A stretch of DNA of 64,000 nt from Niallia endozanthoxylica (GCF_008710145.1 NZ_VYKL01000015.1:767953-831952); one strand, 5' to 3'; numbered from the stretch's first letter, positions 16,501 to 26,972 are shown. The notes: generated by a model not told the origin, from the letters alone. Numbers and translations: made by a program.

Positions 16501-17769
16501 TTACAGCTCTTTACGCATCATATTATTTGGATAAACAGGCTTAGTGACCTTAAATTGGACGATTTGCAGTGGATGTCGGGCAGCATCAAGCTCATTGCCA
16601 TCTTCATCCCATATCTTCTCAACCACCTGAGTAAAATTCTCAATTTCAGGTCCAAAGAATTCTACCTCTTGACCTGGTTTAAAATGATTGCGCTGTTGTA
16701 ATGTCACCATACTTGTTTCTGGGTTATAGTCTAAAACTAGTCCGGCAAAATCAAAGCTTGTCTTTTTGCTATGATTTCCAAACATCTGCTCTTTATACCC
16801 TGGAACTCCTTCAAAAAATGCAGGAGCCGTTTCCCGGTTTGCACATTTTTCCAATTCTTTAAGCCATTCCGGTTGAATGACAAAATGATCTGGATCTGCG
16901 CAGTAAGAATCAATCACTTTGCGATAAACACTCACCACTGTTGCAATATAGTGAATAGATTTCATCCGTCCTTCAACTTTCAAGCTGTCAATGCCCAATT
17001 CAATCATAGTTGGAATCGATTGAATTAAATTTAAATCCTTTGGACTCATAGCAAACGGTGCATCATCTTGACTAAATAAGGCAACCTCTTCATCATTATT
17101 CAGCTGATATAAATCATAGTCCCAACGGCATGATTGACAGCATCCGCCCCTATTGGAATCACGTGCTGTCATATGATTACTTAATGTACAGCGGCCTGAA
17201 TAAGCAATACACATGGCGCCATGGACAAAGGTCTCAATTTCAATATCAACCTTTTCTTTCATTTCACGAATTTCTTCAGCACTTGTTTCACGGGCAAGTA
17301 CTACACGCTGAAGACCTTCTTCCTTCCAAAATTGGACTGCTTTCCAATTTGATAAAGATTGCTGTGTACTTAAGTGTACTTCTATTTCTGGGGCTAATCG
17401 CTGACAGGTTTCAATAATTAATGGATCCGCAACAATAATTCCATGTATTCCTGCTTCCTTTAAACCAAGTAAATAGTCTTCTAATCCATCAATATTTTCG
17501 TTATGGGCGATAATATTAGTTGTTACATATATCTTCGCACCGTATTTTTTCGCAAATTCTACGCCTTCCTTCATTTCTTCAAAGGTGAAGTTATCAGCGT
17601 TTGAGCGAAGACCATATTCCTGGCCCCCTATAAATACCGCATCCGCACCATAATGCACAGCAATTTTTAATTTCTCAAGATTACCAGCAGGTGCTAATAG
17701 TTCCGGTTTTTTAACAATTACACGTTTACCGTTCACTATTTGTGAAATAGGTTCTTTCGTAATAGACAT
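16501..17769 (-). CDS. trhP2: tRNA U34 hydroxylation protein TrhP2 (peptidase U32 family)
   Basis: A 422-residue U32-family protein (B. subtilis YrrO). TrhP1 and TrhP2 are prephenate-dependent enzymes forming 5-hydroxyuridine at tRNA position 34. Family features visible are PELLAPAGNLEKLKIAVHYGADAVFIGG-type N-terminus (key residues P22-E23-L24, D43), the U32 signature region ETFVHGAMCIAYSGRC, and the cysteine cluster RGGCCQSCRWDY that can ligand an iron-sulfur cluster. It follows trhP1, separated by a long structured repeat. Confidence 0.92.
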   Translation of the reverse strand: MSITKEPISQIVNGKRVIVKKPELLAPAGNLEKLKIAVHYGADAVFIGGQEYGLRSNADNFTFEEMKEGVEFAKKYGAKIYVTTNIIAHNENIDGLEDYLLGLKEAGIHGIIVADPLIIETCQRLAPEIEVHLSTQQSLSNWKAVQFWKEEGLQRVVLARETSAEEIREMKEKVDIEIETFVHGAMCIAYSGRCTLSNHMTARDSNRGGCCQSCRWDYDLYQLNNDEEVALFSQDDAPFAMSPKDLNLIQSIPTMIELGIDSLKVEGRMKSIHYIATVVSVYRKVIDSYCADPDHFVIQPEWLKELEKCANRETAPAFFEGVPGYKEQMFGNHSKKTSFDFAGLVLDYNPETSMVTLQQRNHFKPGQEVEFFGPEIENFTQVVEKIWDEDGNELDAARHPLQIVQFKVTKPVYPNNMMRKEL

Positions 17770-17814
17770 TATAATCCCCTTTCTAATTTTCTGCTGACAG
17801 ATTCTTTTGATTAG

Positions 17815-17950
17815 CTCCGTTTTTCGCTGTCTAGCTCCGCCTCCTAGGGACTCGGGTCTTAAGCTGTCTCGTTCTGAAGGTTAAAAGAACAACCTTCAGA
17901 ACGAGACAGCTTAAGCCGGTCGTCCCTGGGCAAGGCGGCTCCGCTTTTCG
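17815..17950. repeat. Long inverted repeat between trhP1 and trhP2
   Basis: GTCTTAAGCTGTCTCGTTCT and its following bases AAGGTT (17856-17881) pair almost perfectly with the complementary arm at about 17889-17916, giving a stem of about 26 bp. Outer bases (GCTCCGCCTCCTAGGGAC and GTCCCTGGGCAAGGCGG) extend it into a branched fold. It resembles the element at 46903. It ends 2 bp before the trhP1 stop codon. Confidence 0.75.
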
Positions 17951-17951
17951 A

Positions 17952-18890
17952 TTAATAGACTGTTTCTTTAAAGAAGAAACCTGTATCAAGCGGACGGTGT
18001 TCAGGTTGAATTTCTTCTATTTTCTCGAGTAATTCGGTCTTTATATCCTCGTATGCATCAGGATCCGCAAAACAAGTATCGATTGCCTGACGGTACAGCT
18101 TTGTTACTTCTATTACATATGCCGGGTCCTGAAGAATACCGTCGATTTTAAACGAATCTACTCCTGCTTCAATCATATCCTGCAATTCATCAATCACACA
18201 CATATCATTTGGGCTCATAATATGGGTCCCGTTTTCATCTTCAAAGATAGGATATTTATTTTCACGTTCTTTGTCATGCAAAAACATATTTTTTTCCTGT
18301 TTACGATTTTCAACTTCCATCGTTTTTCCTTGATACTCAAAATAGTGACCAAGGAGTGATCGTTTTGATTGGAACATATTGATCATGCCATGAACCTGAA
18401 CCTCAATTTCAATCTCGGCCTCTTCTTTCATTTCAAGAATCGCATCCAGATTAATTTCTGGGGCAAGAACGGCACGTTTTGCTCCTTTTCGACCCCAATA
18501 ATTACATGTGTACCAATTCGTCCCTAACTTTTCTGTACTCCAGTGAAGCTTTAAATCAGGAGCAGCTTCTCTTGCCGCCATTAATACAGCTGGATCTCCA
18601 AAGATGACAGCGTCTGCCCCCGCCTTTTGTAAGAACTGAAGATAGCCGGCAAGTTCAGGTACTTTATCATTATGAAATAGAGCATTCATTGCCACATATA
18701 CTTTTTTACCATTTTCATGAGCTATTCTAATCGTTTTTTCCACTTGCTCACGGGAAAATTCTCCTGCTAAACGCAGTCCATATCTTTGTTCACCAATAAC
18801 AAATGCATCTGCGCCTGCCTCCATTAATGGAAGAATCTGATTAACATCTGCTGGTGTTACGAGTAATTCTGGTTTTTTCACGCTCTTCAC
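17952..18890 (-). CDS. trhP1: tRNA U34 hydroxylation protein TrhP1 (peptidase U32 family)
   Basis: A 312-residue U32-family protein (B. subtilis YrrN), shorter than TrhP2. It has KPELLVTPADVNQILPLMEAGADAF at its N-terminus (key residues P7-E8-L9) and VQVHGMINMFQSKRSLLGHY in place of the TrhP2 signature. It lacks the GGCCQSC cysteine cluster, so the two paralogues differ in metal-binding potential. The start overlaps the trmR stop by 4 nt, indicating translational coupling. Confidence 0.9.
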   Translation of the reverse strand: MKSVKKPELLVTPADVNQILPLMEAGADAFVIGEQRYGLRLAGEFSREQVEKTIRIAHENGKKVYVAMNALFHNDKVPELAGYLQFLQKAGADAVIFGDPAVLMAAREAAPDLKLHWSTEKLGTNWYTCNYWGRKGAKRAVLAPEINLDAILEMKEEAEIEIEVQVHGMINMFQSKRSLLGHYFEYQGKTMEVENRKQEKNMFLHDKERENKYPIFEDENGTHIMSPNDMCVIDELQDMIEAGVDSFKIDGILQDPAYVIEVTKLYRQAIDTCFADPDAYEDIKTELLEKIEEIQPEHRPLDTGFFFKETVY

Positions 18891-19525
18891 CTCTTCTTAC
18901 TTATTGCTACACCGTCTCCAACGGGTAAAATTACTGTATGAAAATCAGTATGAGTCATCAGCCATTCATTAAACTGATGAATTTTTTTTACCAGATTAGC
19001 TGTCCGTTTGCTTTCAATCGTTTCTTCAGCAACTAATCCCTTAAACAGTACATTATCTGTAACAATGATACCCTGCTCTGTTAAATAGCCTGAATACAGC
19101 TCGAAAAACCGCTTGTACTGACCCTTTGCGGCATCAATAAAAATCACATCATAGGGTGCAGATGAAGCAACATCTTCTTCAACCTCAAGAGCATCGCCAA
19201 GAATTATACGAATTTGCGCACTCTTACCTAACTGCTCAATATATTGTTGTGCTAACGCTGCACGCTCATTATCCCTTTCAATTGTAGTTATCTTTGCATT
19301 TGGAAGTGCATGAGCCATTCGTAACGCTGAATATCCAATAGCTGTACCAACTTCAAGAATTTTTTTCGGTTGGGCAATACGAAGCAATTGTATCATGGCC
19401 TCCATTCCAGCTAATTCCATGATAGGGATATGATTTTCAGCAGCGTAAGTCTCCATGTTTACGAAAAATTCCGGACGTTCCGGAATTAAATTTTCAATAT
19501 AAGCATGTACCTTATCGTTTTTCAC
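18887..19525 (-). CDS. trmR: tRNA 5-hydroxyuridine methyltransferase TrmR
   Basis: A 212-residue SAM-dependent O-methyltransferase (B. subtilis YrrM) that converts ho5U34 to mo5U34 in tRNA. SAM motif I is EVGTAIGYSALRMA at about 61-74 and the metal/SAM motif VIFIDAAKGQY lies at about 138-148. It is adjacent to trhP1 and trhP2, whose product is its substrate, so the three genes form one wobble-modification pathway. Confidence 0.93.
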   Translation of the reverse strand: MKNDKVHAYIENLIPERPEFFVNMETYAAENHIPIMELAGMEAMIQLLRIAQPKKILEVGTAIGYSALRMAHALPNAKITTIERDNERAALAQQYIEQLGKSAQIRIILGDALEVEEDVASSAPYDVIFIDAAKGQYKRFFELYSGYLTEQGIIVTDNVLFKGLVAEETIESKRTANLVKKIHQFNEWLMTHTDFHTVILPVGDGVAISKKR

Positions 19526-19560
19526 CTTATAACCACCTCATTCTGTGAAACATGAAAAAA

Positions 19561-19646
19561 ATAGCGTTTCACAGAAAGACGTTAATCGAGAAACTCGATT
19601 ATAACGATTGCAGGAGTCTCCTGCATAACTGTGTTTACGCTACTCG
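19561..19646. repeat. Three-way-junction structured element upstream of trmR
   Basis: An outer stem (TAGCGT...CACAG at 19562-19574 with CTGTG...ACGCTA at 19629-19642) encloses two hairpins: CGTTAATCGAG/CTCGATTATAACG and a perfect GCAGGAG/CTCCTGC palindrome. It lies between mltG and trmR. I saw no second copy in this window. Confidence 0.55.
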
Positions 19647-19746
19647 AAAATGATTTAAGAACACTTGAACCATTTTAACATAAAAGAACGGGAAATGCCA
19701 ATAATAGTTACTCCCCGTTCCTATTCCTTACTAGTATTTTCTTCCC

Positions 19747-20874
19747 TTATTGGATATGTTCTGCTTTCTTCTCATTATGCTCAGCAAGTGTTTTAGAGAA
19801 TAAGACTTCACCCTCAGGCGTTGCCAGGAAATATAGAAAATCCGTTTCGGCCGGTTCTAACGCTGCCTCGATTGAGGATAAACCTGCATTAGCTATTGGG
19901 CCTGGAGTTAGTCCAGGATTCATATACGTATTATAAGGGTCCTCTATTTCTAAGTCCTTATAATACACCTTTTCCTTATGCTCCCCTTTGGCATACAGAA
20001 CGGTCGGGTCCGTCTGCAGGGGCATTCCAGCATCAATCCGATTATAAAAAACACTTGAAATCTGATTTCTATCTACCTTTTCCGTGGCTTCTTCTTCAAT
20101 TAAAGAAGCCATTGTTAATAACTGGTGAACCGTCATTTGCTTTTCTTCAATTTGAATACGATATTCATCGACTACTGACTTTGTCTTATTCAGCATGACT
20201 TTGGCAATGTCTTCAATTGAAGGATCTTCCTTGTAGAATGGATAAGTAGCCGGATATAAATATCCTTCAAGCGGATATTTAACTAGTGGATTCAAGACTT
20301 CATTCGTTAGTAATTCCGGATATTGAGATATGAGTGATTCAATAAATGTTTGATCATTTAATGCTGTCAATATCTCTTCTGGCTTATGGTTCGTACTTTT
20401 GGCAATAATCTCTGCGATTTCTGTCAACTTTTTCCCTTCAGGAATGGTTATCTTAAAAACAGCTTTCTGCATGACCTTTCCTGTTTTTAAGCTATTCACA
20501 ATTTGTGGCAGAGTCATTGTTGGATTCATGACATATTCGCCAGCCATAAAGCCCGATTCGTTTTTAAACTTCACATAATATTTAAATACACGGGCATCTT
20601 TAATAATCCCATTATCCTCTAATATTTGTGAAATAGTTGAAACGCCTGAACCAATAGGAATTTCAATCTTTTTTTCTATTTTACTGTCAGGGTCTACAGG
20701 TTTTAAGGCAGAATTAATGTAAAGAAACCCTCCGCCGAATACAATAATGGCAATTAATAATATAGAAACGGTTATAATAGCAACTACCTTACGTACTACC
20801 TTTGCTTCATTTTGACGTTCTTTTAATTCTTCCATTAGACCTGAATGTTCGTCCTTTTTCTCTTTTTTCCCCAT
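19747..20874 (-). CDS. mltG: Endolytic murein transglycosylase MltG
   Basis: A 375-residue membrane-anchored lytic transglycosylase that cuts nascent peptidoglycan strands. A cytoplasmic charged N-terminus precedes one transmembrane helix (about 29-51), a LysM-like region (SGVSTISQILEDNGII) and the YceG catalytic domain with the glutamate in MASLIEEEATEKVDRNQISSVFYNRI (catalytic E within EEEA). C-terminal motif YNTYMNPGLTPGPIANAG is conserved. B. subtilis name yrrL. Confidence 0.93.
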   Translation of the reverse strand: MGKKEKKDEHSGLMEELKERQNEAKVVRKVVAIITVSILLIAIIVFGGGFLYINSALKPVDPDSKIEKKIEIPIGSGVSTISQILEDNGIIKDARVFKYYVKFKNESGFMAGEYVMNPTMTLPQIVNSLKTGKVMQKAVFKITIPEGKKLTEIAEIIAKSTNHKPEEILTALNDQTFIESLISQYPELLTNEVLNPLVKYPLEGYLYPATYPFYKEDPSIEDIAKVMLNKTKSVVDEYRIQIEEKQMTVHQLLTMASLIEEEATEKVDRNQISSVFYNRIDAGMPLQTDPTVLYAKGEHKEKVYYKDLEIEDPYNTYMNPGLTPGPIANAGLSSIEAALEPAETDFLYFLATPEGEVLFSKTLAEHNEKKAEHIQ

Positions 20875-21050
20875 TCATTCCCCTCCATTCATCAGGGTAT
20901 TGCATATCCCGAATCATTATACTATATTTTTATATCTGCGTAAAAAAGAATAGAATTGGGAGCCTAATCCGTTTTAAGGAAGAGATAAGTGGCTCTTGAA
21001 CTAAAAATTATAAAAAAACAGACCGACAACAATAGTCGATCTGTTTCTAT

Positions 21051-21338
21051 TTATTCTTCTTCGTCCTGTTCATCCATAAACGTATTGAGCATTTCTTCGA
21101 TTAAATCCCATTCTTCATCTGTTTCAATTGGCATCAATTCGCCGTCTTCATTATTTTCACTCGGAGAGAAAGAAGAGGCATGAATTTCAATTTCCTCTTC
21201 ATCATCGTCTGCACCAATTGGATAATAAAGAACATATGATTTGCCAAATTCTTCAGAGTCGAATGTGAACAGCACTTCACATAATTGTTCGTTTCCTTCT
21301 TCATCAACTACAGTAATATTATTTTCACCGTGGTTCAT
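21051..21338 (-). CDS. yrzB: DUF1292 acidic protein YrzB
   Basis: A 95-residue strongly acidic protein with the DUF1292 core [13 protein letters not shown] and a C-terminal [22 protein letters not shown] helix. Its function is unknown. The ATG of [12 protein letters not shown] is chosen because GAGGTG lies 6 nt upstream. It follows ruvX closely, as in B. subtilis. Confidence 0.88.
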   Translation of the reverse strand: MNHGENNITVVDEEGNEQLCEVLFTFDSEEFGKSYVLYYPIGADDDEEEIEIHASSFSPSENNEDGELMPIETDEEWDLIEEMLNTFMDEQDEEE

Positions 21339-21351
21339 ATTTATCACCTCA

Positions 21352-21768
21352 TTAATTTTTACTATCTAAATATCCTTGAAGGATCATAGCAGCTGCCATT
21401 TTATCAATTACCTTTTTCCTCTTCTTGCGGCTGATATCTGCTTCTAACAGCAGCTTCTCTGCTGCAACGGTTGTCAGCCTTTCATCCCAAAGAACGACTG
21501 GAATGCCAAATTGTTTATTCAGCTCATCGGCATAAAATTGACTCGCTTCACCTCGCGGGCCAATTGTTCCATTCATATTTTTAGGCAATCCAACTACAAT
21601 CGTGCTAACCTCATATTCTTTTAATATCTTTTCCACTTCACTGAAGCCATATTCTCCTTCAGCCTCATTAATTGCTATTGTTGTTAATCCTTGTGCAGTC
21701 CAGCCAAAAGCATCACTTAATGCAACGCCAACCGTTTTGGAACCAACATCTAAGCCCATCATTCGCAT
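21352..21768 (-). CDS. ruvX: RuvX/YqgF-family RNase H-like nuclease
   Basis: A 138-residue RuvX (YrrK) nuclease of the RNase H fold, proposed in Holliday junction resolution or pre-16S rRNA maturation. Catalytic residues visible are Asp in [15 protein letters not shown], Glu in WDERLTT and the C-terminal Asp of [14 protein letters not shown]. It is followed 13 nt later by yrzB. Confidence 0.92.
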   Translation of the reverse strand: MRMMGLDVGSKTVGVALSDAFGWTAQGLTTIAINEAEGEYGFSEVEKILKEYEVSTIVVGLPKNMNGTIGPRGEASQFYADELNKQFGIPVVLWDERLTTVAAEKLLLEADISRKKRKKVIDKMAAAMILQGYLDSKN

Positions 21769-21878
21769 TCTTGAGATCCCTCACCATTTTGATGCTTTCA
21801 TCTTTCGTAAAGAAATAAATGAATACCATTTTCCTATACAAAAAGTTTAACCATTTCTATTTATATTTTTTCATAAAA

Positions 21879-21910
21879 CAAGGCACCTTTATCCTTCCAA
21901 AAGTGCCTTG
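21879..21910 (-). terminator. Terminator between ireB and ruvX
   Basis: CAAGGCAC (21879-21886) pairs with GTGCCTTG (21903-21910). On the minus strand the stem is followed by TTTTATGAAAAAAT. Confidence 0.55.
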
Positions 21911-21992
21911 TCATTTTCTACATAAAACATACGATACGTTAGAAAGTGATTTTGCCGCCTTGTACTGCCTGTTTCCCTTCCTGGTGCCTGTC

Positions 21993-22256
21993 CTATGCTT
22001 TGTTTTCCTTCAAATAGGATTTCATTAATTCTTCAATGATTTCATCCCGTTCAAGTTTACGTATCATATTCCGCGCATCCCGGTGTCTAGGGATATAGGC
22101 TGGATCACCCGATAATAGATACCCAACAATTTGGTTAATCGGATTATATCCTTTCTCCTGTAAAGCTTCATACACTTGGAGAAGCACTTCCTTGACATTA
22201 TGCTCAAAAGGTTCTTCAGGAAAATTGAATCTCATTGTTTGATCAAATGAGCTCAT
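21993..22256 (-). CDS. ireB: IreB-family regulatory protein (UPF0297)
   Basis: An 87-residue UPF0297/IreB protein, with the near invariant stretch [20 protein letters not shown] and then [19 protein letters not shown]. In Enterococcus IreB is phosphorylated by the PASTA kinase IreK and affects cephalosporin resistance; in Bacillus (YrzL) the role is not settled. It lies between alaS and ruvX, its usual place. Confidence 0.92.
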   Translation of the reverse strand: MSSFDQTMRFNFPEEPFEHNVKEVLLQVYEALQEKGYNPINQIVGYLLSGDPAYIPRHRDARNMIRKLERDEIIEELMKSYLKENKA

Positions 22257-22358
22257 CATTTACACCTCACTTTTTGTAGAGGAAAAAACAAACGTAATTA
22301 TCTTCAAATACCGATTAAGATAGTAGTTGTATTTATTTTACACTACTTTATGACAATA

Positions 22359-24992
22359 TCAAATGGATTTCACCCATTCTTCAACATATTCTAGGGCTGC
22401 ATCTAGTTTTTCCGGATCTTTCCCTCCTGCTTGGGCCATATCTGGACGGCCGCCCCCGCCTCCGCCGCATCTTGCTGCTACTTCCTTAATTAGTTTACCA
22501 GCATGGAAGCCTTTTTCCATCAAATCCTTTGTTACTGCAGCAATTAAATTCACTTTTCCTTCAACAGGGCTGCCTAGAACAACAATTCCTGATCCGAGTT
22601 TTTGCTTCAAATCATCCGCCATATTACGGAGATTATTCATGTCTGTTCCTTGAACCTTCGCCGCTAACACAGGAACCCCATTAATATCCTTCACATTCGA
22701 TACTAGACTACCCGCTTCAATATTGCCCAATTTTGTTGCTAAAGATTCATTTTCGCGCTGCAGTTGCTTCATTTCATTCTGTAGGATTTCAATTCTAGCT
22801 GGTACTTCTTTCGGATTTGTTTTTAATTTTGCAGCTGCTTCCTTTAAAATATTGATTTGATTATTCATCAAGCTATATGCACCCTCGCCTGTTACAGCTT
22901 CGATACGGCGGATTCCGGCACCAATTCCGCTTTCAGAAACAATCTTAAATAACCCGATAACAGAAGTATTTGGAACATGACAGCCTCCGCAAAGCTCAAG
23001 ACTGAAATCGCCTACTTTTACAACCCGAACAATATCACCATATTTTTCTCCAAATAGGGCCATTGCTCCCATCGCTTTTGCCTCATTAATCCCTTTGTAG
23101 CTAATATCAACCATAATGCTCTTCCAAATTTGTTCATTAACGATTTCTTCGATTCTTTCCAATTCATCACCATGAACCTGGCCAAAATGCGAAAAGTCAA
23201 AGCGTAGACGGTCTGGCTCTACTAAGGAACCTGCTTGATTCACATGTGTTCCAAGTACATCCTTTAGTGCTTGATGTAAAAGGTGTGTTGCGGTATGGTT
23301 TTTGATTATCTTTGCCCGATTCTCCTCATTAACATAAGCCTGTACCTTTGTATTAACCTTAAGAGTTCCTTCTGTTACGACAGCACGATGAAGATTCTGT
23401 CCATTCGGTGCCTTCTGTACGTCTAGAACGTCGACCTTTACTCCTGCGGCTTCGAGGTATCCTCTATCAGCAATTTGGCCGCCGCTCTCTGCATAGAAAG
23501 GTGTTTGATCAAGTATAAATTGGAATTCTTCACCTGACTGGACTTCCTCTGTTAGTTGACCATCCTTTAACACGACAATAACATTTGCTTCTAATTGTAG
23601 CTGGTCATAGCCTTCAAAATTACTTTCATGCTTAATTTCACTTAGAACACCGCTTTGAACCTGCATAGAATCAACATCCTGACGAGCGGAGCGTGCACGC
23701 TCACGCTGCTGTTCCATTTCTAGTTCAAAACCTTCGTGATCAACGGTCATACCTTCTTCTTCAGCATATTCTTCTGTCAGCTCAACTGGGAAACCGTACG
23801 TGTCATACAGACGGAAAACATCGGCACCAGAAATCTTCGTACTGCCCTTGTCTTTTTCCTTTTTGATCACTTCAGATAAAATCGTTAAGCCTTCATGAAG
23901 TGTTTCGTGGAACCGTTCTTCCTCATTTTTCACAACCTTTTCAATAAAAGCACGTTTCTCTTTCACCTCAGGATAGAAATCTACCATTATTTCTCCCACA
24001 ACTGCCACAAGTTCAAACATAAATGGTCGATTGATTCCAATTTGTTTTGCATAACGTACCGCTCTTCTTAATAAACGTCTTAATACATAGCCGCGTCCTT
24101 CATTTGACGGAATGGCTCCATCACCAATCGCAAAAGCAACCGTTCTGATGTGGTCTGCAATGACTTTAAAGGCAACATCCGTTTCTTTCTCTTTTCCATA
24201 TTTAGCTCCCGATATTTCTTCTGTTGCACGAATAATTGGGATAAATAAATCCGTATCAAAGTTTGTTTCTACATTTTGTACGACAGACGTGATACGTTCA
24301 AGTCCCATTCCTGTATCAATATTTTTCTTTGGCAGCGGTGTATACGTGCCATCCGGATTATGATTGAATTCAGAAAACACAAGATTCCATACTTCTAAAT
24401 AACGGTCATTTTCACCGCCAGGATACAATTCAGGGTCTTTAGGATCGTTTCCGAATTCGGGTCCGCGGTCATAGAATATCTCTGTATTCGGGCCACTCGG
24501 ACCTTCCCCAATATCCCAAAAGTTTCCTTCCAAACGGATAATCCGCTCTTGTGGAACGCCTATTTTACGATTCCAAAGTTCAAATGCTTCCTCATCTTCA
24601 GGATGAATCGTCACAGAAAGCTTTTCCTTTTCAAAGCCAATCCATTTCTCATCCGTTAGAAATTCCCAAGCCCAATCGATGGCTTCTTCTTTAAAATAAT
24701 CACCAATTGAAAAATTACCCAGCATTTCAAAGAATGTGTGGTGACGGGCCGTTTTACCTACATTTTCAATATCATTTGTCCGAATGGACTTTTGCGCATT
24801 TGTTATACGAGGATTCTCAGGAACAACACGGCCATCAAAGTATTTTTTCAGTGTTGCTACACCGCTGTTAATCCATAATAATGAAGGATCTTCATGAGGA
24901 ACAAGCGATGCACTTGGTTCCACCGCATGACCTTTTTCTTTAAAGAAATCTAAAAACATCTGACGAATTTCTGAACCTGTAAGTTTTTTCAA
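22359..24992 (-). CDS. alaS: Alanyl-tRNA synthetase
   Basis: An 877-residue class II AlaRS. It has the catalytic domain ([37 protein letters not shown]), the editing domain with zinc-binding [11 protein letters not shown] and CGGCHVPNT, a coiled-coil segment, and the C-terminal glycine-rich [15 protein letters not shown] motif. A T-box leader lies upstream, so uncharged alanyl tRNA should induce it. ireB follows. Confidence 0.98.
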   Translation of the reverse strand: MKKLTGSEIRQMFLDFFKEKGHAVEPSASLVPHEDPSLLWINSGVATLKKYFDGRVVPENPRITNAQKSIRTNDIENVGKTARHHTFFEMLGNFSIGDYFKEEAIDWAWEFLTDEKWIGFEKEKLSVTIHPEDEEAFELWNRKIGVPQERIIRLEGNFWDIGEGPSGPNTEIFYDRGPEFGNDPKDPELYPGGENDRYLEVWNLVFSEFNHNPDGTYTPLPKKNIDTGMGLERITSVVQNVETNFDTDLFIPIIRATEEISGAKYGKEKETDVAFKVIADHIRTVAFAIGDGAIPSNEGRGYVLRRLLRRAVRYAKQIGINRPFMFELVAVVGEIMVDFYPEVKEKRAFIEKVVKNEEERFHETLHEGLTILSEVIKKEKDKGSTKISGADVFRLYDTYGFPVELTEEYAEEEGMTVDHEGFELEMEQQRERARSARQDVDSMQVQSGVLSEIKHESNFEGYDQLQLEANVIVVLKDGQLTEEVQSGEEFQFILDQTPFYAESGGQIADRGYLEAAGVKVDVLDVQKAPNGQNLHRAVVTEGTLKVNTKVQAYVNEENRAKIIKNHTATHLLHQALKDVLGTHVNQAGSLVEPDRLRFDFSHFGQVHGDELERIEEIVNEQIWKSIMVDISYKGINEAKAMGAMALFGEKYGDIVRVVKVGDFSLELCGGCHVPNTSVIGLFKIVSESGIGAGIRRIEAVTGEGAYSLMNNQINILKEAAAKLKTNPKEVPARIEILQNEMKQLQRENESLATKLGNIEAGSLVSNVKDINGVPVLAAKVQGTDMNNLRNMADDLKQKLGSGIVVLGSPVEGKVNLIAAVTKDLMEKGFHAGKLIKEVAARCGGGGGGRPDMAQAGGKDPEKLDAALEYVEEWVKSI

Positions 24993-25065
24993 TTTATTAA
25001 CCTCCTATTATTTTCACAAAGTTGAACAAATAAAGTGCTAGAGCTAGTATTTATTTTATTGCACA

Positions 25066-25310
25066 AAAAAAGCCCTCTCCCTGGACAGGGACGAGAAGCT
25101 TCACTCGCGGTACCACCCTGATTATGAATACAAGAACTCGCATTCATCTCTCAATATCACCTTAACGCGGCATTACGGCAGTGATTAGCTGCACTCAGGA
25201 TTAGCCTTCTGTTATTCTTCATCTAGAGCTTCTCTCAGCCATGAAAGCTCCTCTCTTTCGTGATTACTCACATTTAGATGGGCTATAACATACTCGTTCC
25301 TTCTTCATGT
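25066..25310 (-). promoter_or_regulatory. T-box leader of alaS
   Basis: The minus strand contains the T-box sequence AGGGTGGTACCGCG (25106-25119), which pairs with the acceptor end of uncharged tRNA. It is followed by a terminator stem (about 25068-25100) with CTCGTCCCT/AGGGAGAG and a run of seven T. The upstream part holds the stem I region. An Ala specifier is expected, but I could not fix the codon with confidence. This accounts for the 399-bp gap before alaS. Confidence 0.92.
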
Positions 25311-25391
25311 TTAATTATGTAAGTATGATTATATTACGCATTATGCGATATTCTCAAAAGCTTGTCAATATTTGACCGTATGAAATACTGG

Positions 25392-26495
25392 TTATATCTC
25401 TTCTCTTGTTTCGTTTTGTTTGAACGGATTGACTGTATTCTTTTTACCAAAATACTTTATTGTGTGAAGTAAGCCTACCTTCAAAATAGCGAAAAGCGGA
25501 ACCGACAAAATCATGCCTGGTATTCCGCCAATTTCTTCACCGGCAAAAAGGGCAAGAATAATAATAAGCGGATGCATATGGAGACTTTTTCCAACGATAA
25601 GCGGTGACAATATATTGCCTTCTAGAAATTGCATTGAAAAAATAATACCTGCCGTTATCATTACCATTTTTACTGAAATAGTCGAAGCAATGATCACTGC
25701 GGGAATAGCACCGATAACCGGTCCAAAATAAGGGATCACATTCGTTATGCCAATGATAATCCCGAGTAGTAAAGGGTATTTCATGTGAAATAACCAAAAC
25801 AAAAGTGCAGTTAATGTCCCTATTACAACACAGACAAGTGTCTGTCCTCTAATATAGCTTCCTAAAGATTTATCAATATCTCTTAAGAGTAATAATCCCC
25901 CCTGCCGCCATTTTCTTGGTGTTAAATACCAAACTGTTTTTTTTATAAGCGCATAGTCCTTCAACATATAAAACGAAATAAAGGGAATAATGGCAATCGT
26001 AAATAGAGAGCCTACGAGCTCAAGAATTGAATTAATGACATTTGAAAGAATGGCAGCCAAGCGTTGTTCAATAGAAACAATGCCTTCATTTACTCTCTCT
26101 TGAATCCCATCAGGCCATGCAGCTGTTTTATTTTGTATATAGTCAACAAAAATCATATACTGATTGGTAAGTTCGGGTACACTCTCCGCTAAATCCTTCA
26201 ACTGTTTGATGAACTCAGGCAACCCCTTATAAAAGGCATATCCAACACCGCCAAAAAAAAGAAAATAAATGATAAAAACAGCAAGACCTCTATGTAATCC
26301 TCCTTCATGAATCCTTTCAATAAGCGGATGAAGAAGATAGGTAATAAATGCAGCTGCAATAAACGGGAACAAAATCTTAAACATTACCTTTAGGATAGGA
26401 AGCCAAATAGGCTGCAATTTAATAAAGATAAACAATACAATCATAAAAAGGAGCAGAAACCCTAAACGGTAATACCATTTTAAAGAGATATTCAA
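25392..26495 (-). CDS. yrrI: AI-2E family membrane transporter YrrI
   Basis: A 367-residue polytopic protein of the AI-2E/PerM family with about eight hydrophobic segments and the conserved late region YFGPVIGAIPAVIIA and GNILSPLIVGKSLHMHPL. Family members are described as permeases, some as ion antiporters; the substrate here is unknown. It ends upstream of the alaS T-box, as in B. subtilis. Confidence 0.88.
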   Translation of the reverse strand: MNISLKWYYRLGFLLLFMIVLFIFIKLQPIWLPILKVMFKILFPFIAAAFITYLLHPLIERIHEGGLHRGLAVFIIYFLFFGGVGYAFYKGLPEFIKQLKDLAESVPELTNQYMIFVDYIQNKTAAWPDGIQERVNEGIVSIEQRLAAILSNVINSILELVGSLFTIAIIPFISFYMLKDYALIKKTVWYLTPRKWRQGGLLLLRDIDKSLGSYIRGQTLVCVVIGTLTALLFWLFHMKYPLLLGIIIGITNVIPYFGPVIGAIPAVIIASTISVKMVMITAGIIFSMQFLEGNILSPLIVGKSLHMHPLIIILALFAGEEIGGIPGMILSVPLFAILKVGLLHTIKYFGKKNTVNPFKQNETREEI

Positions 26496-26584
26496 CGCTT
26501 ACCGCCTCCTTATTCTTATTGTGAAGGCAAATACATTTTTTATACCTATTAACTGATTATTCCATACGAAAATAATATGAATAA

Positions 26585-26610
26585 GGGATAACCTCAAAAC
26601 AGGTTATCCC
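26585..26610 (-). terminator. Terminator downstream of yrzQ
   Basis: GGGATAACCT (26585-26594) pairs perfectly with AGGTTATCCC (26601-26610). It is followed by TTTTCT on the plus strand and TTATTC on the minus strand. Confidence 0.65.
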
Positions 26611-26628
26611 TTTTCTAATTAAATTTGC

Positions 26629-26760
26629 CTAAAATAAAGCTTTCATGCCTTTTTTCATTTTTCGCATTTGCCGGTTCGAAATGAGGTTATTTTTCTGCAC
26701 ATAATTATAAGCGGCCACTCCAGCACTTACAGCAAGCATGGAAGTTATCACTTTATTCAT
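26629..26760 (-). CDS. yrzQ: Small DUF3918-type protein YrzQ
   Basis: A 43-codon gene starting MNKVITSMLAVSAGVAAYNY, then basic (RQMRKMKKGMK). GAGGTGA lies upstream of the ATG. The hydrophobic N-terminus and basic tail match what I know of YrzQ/DUF3918 proteins, which sit at this locus in B. subtilis. Function unknown. Confidence 0.75.
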   Translation of the reverse strand: MNKVITSMLAVSAGVAAYNYVQKNNLISNRQMRKMKKGMKALF

Positions 26761-26780
26761 AAGATTCACCTCAAAGCTTT

Positions 26781-26972
26781 TTATAGGATAAACCGACGTT
26801 CATCTTCATCAAACAAATCATCAAGTGAGCTTAAAGATCCATCTTCTTCAACCTGATGGGTAAGAATCAGACCGTTTGAAGTTGTTAGTTCTATAAAACA
26901 ATTCCAACAGTAATATTGATTGATACCAATTTTACCGATATCCTTACTCTGACAATTAGGGCAATTAAACAC
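26781..26972 (-). CDS. yrzR: Small zinc-ribbon protein YrzR
   Basis: A 63-residue protein with two CxxC knuckles (CPNC at 4-7, CWNC at 22-25), which together could bind zinc, followed by an acidic tail SLDDLFDEDERRF. It lies 15 nt after yrrD. Function unknown; the name follows position and composition. Confidence 0.75.
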   Translation of the reverse strand: MFNCPNCQSKDIGKIGINQYYCWNCFIELTTSNGLILTHQVEEDGSLSSLDDLFDEDERRFIL

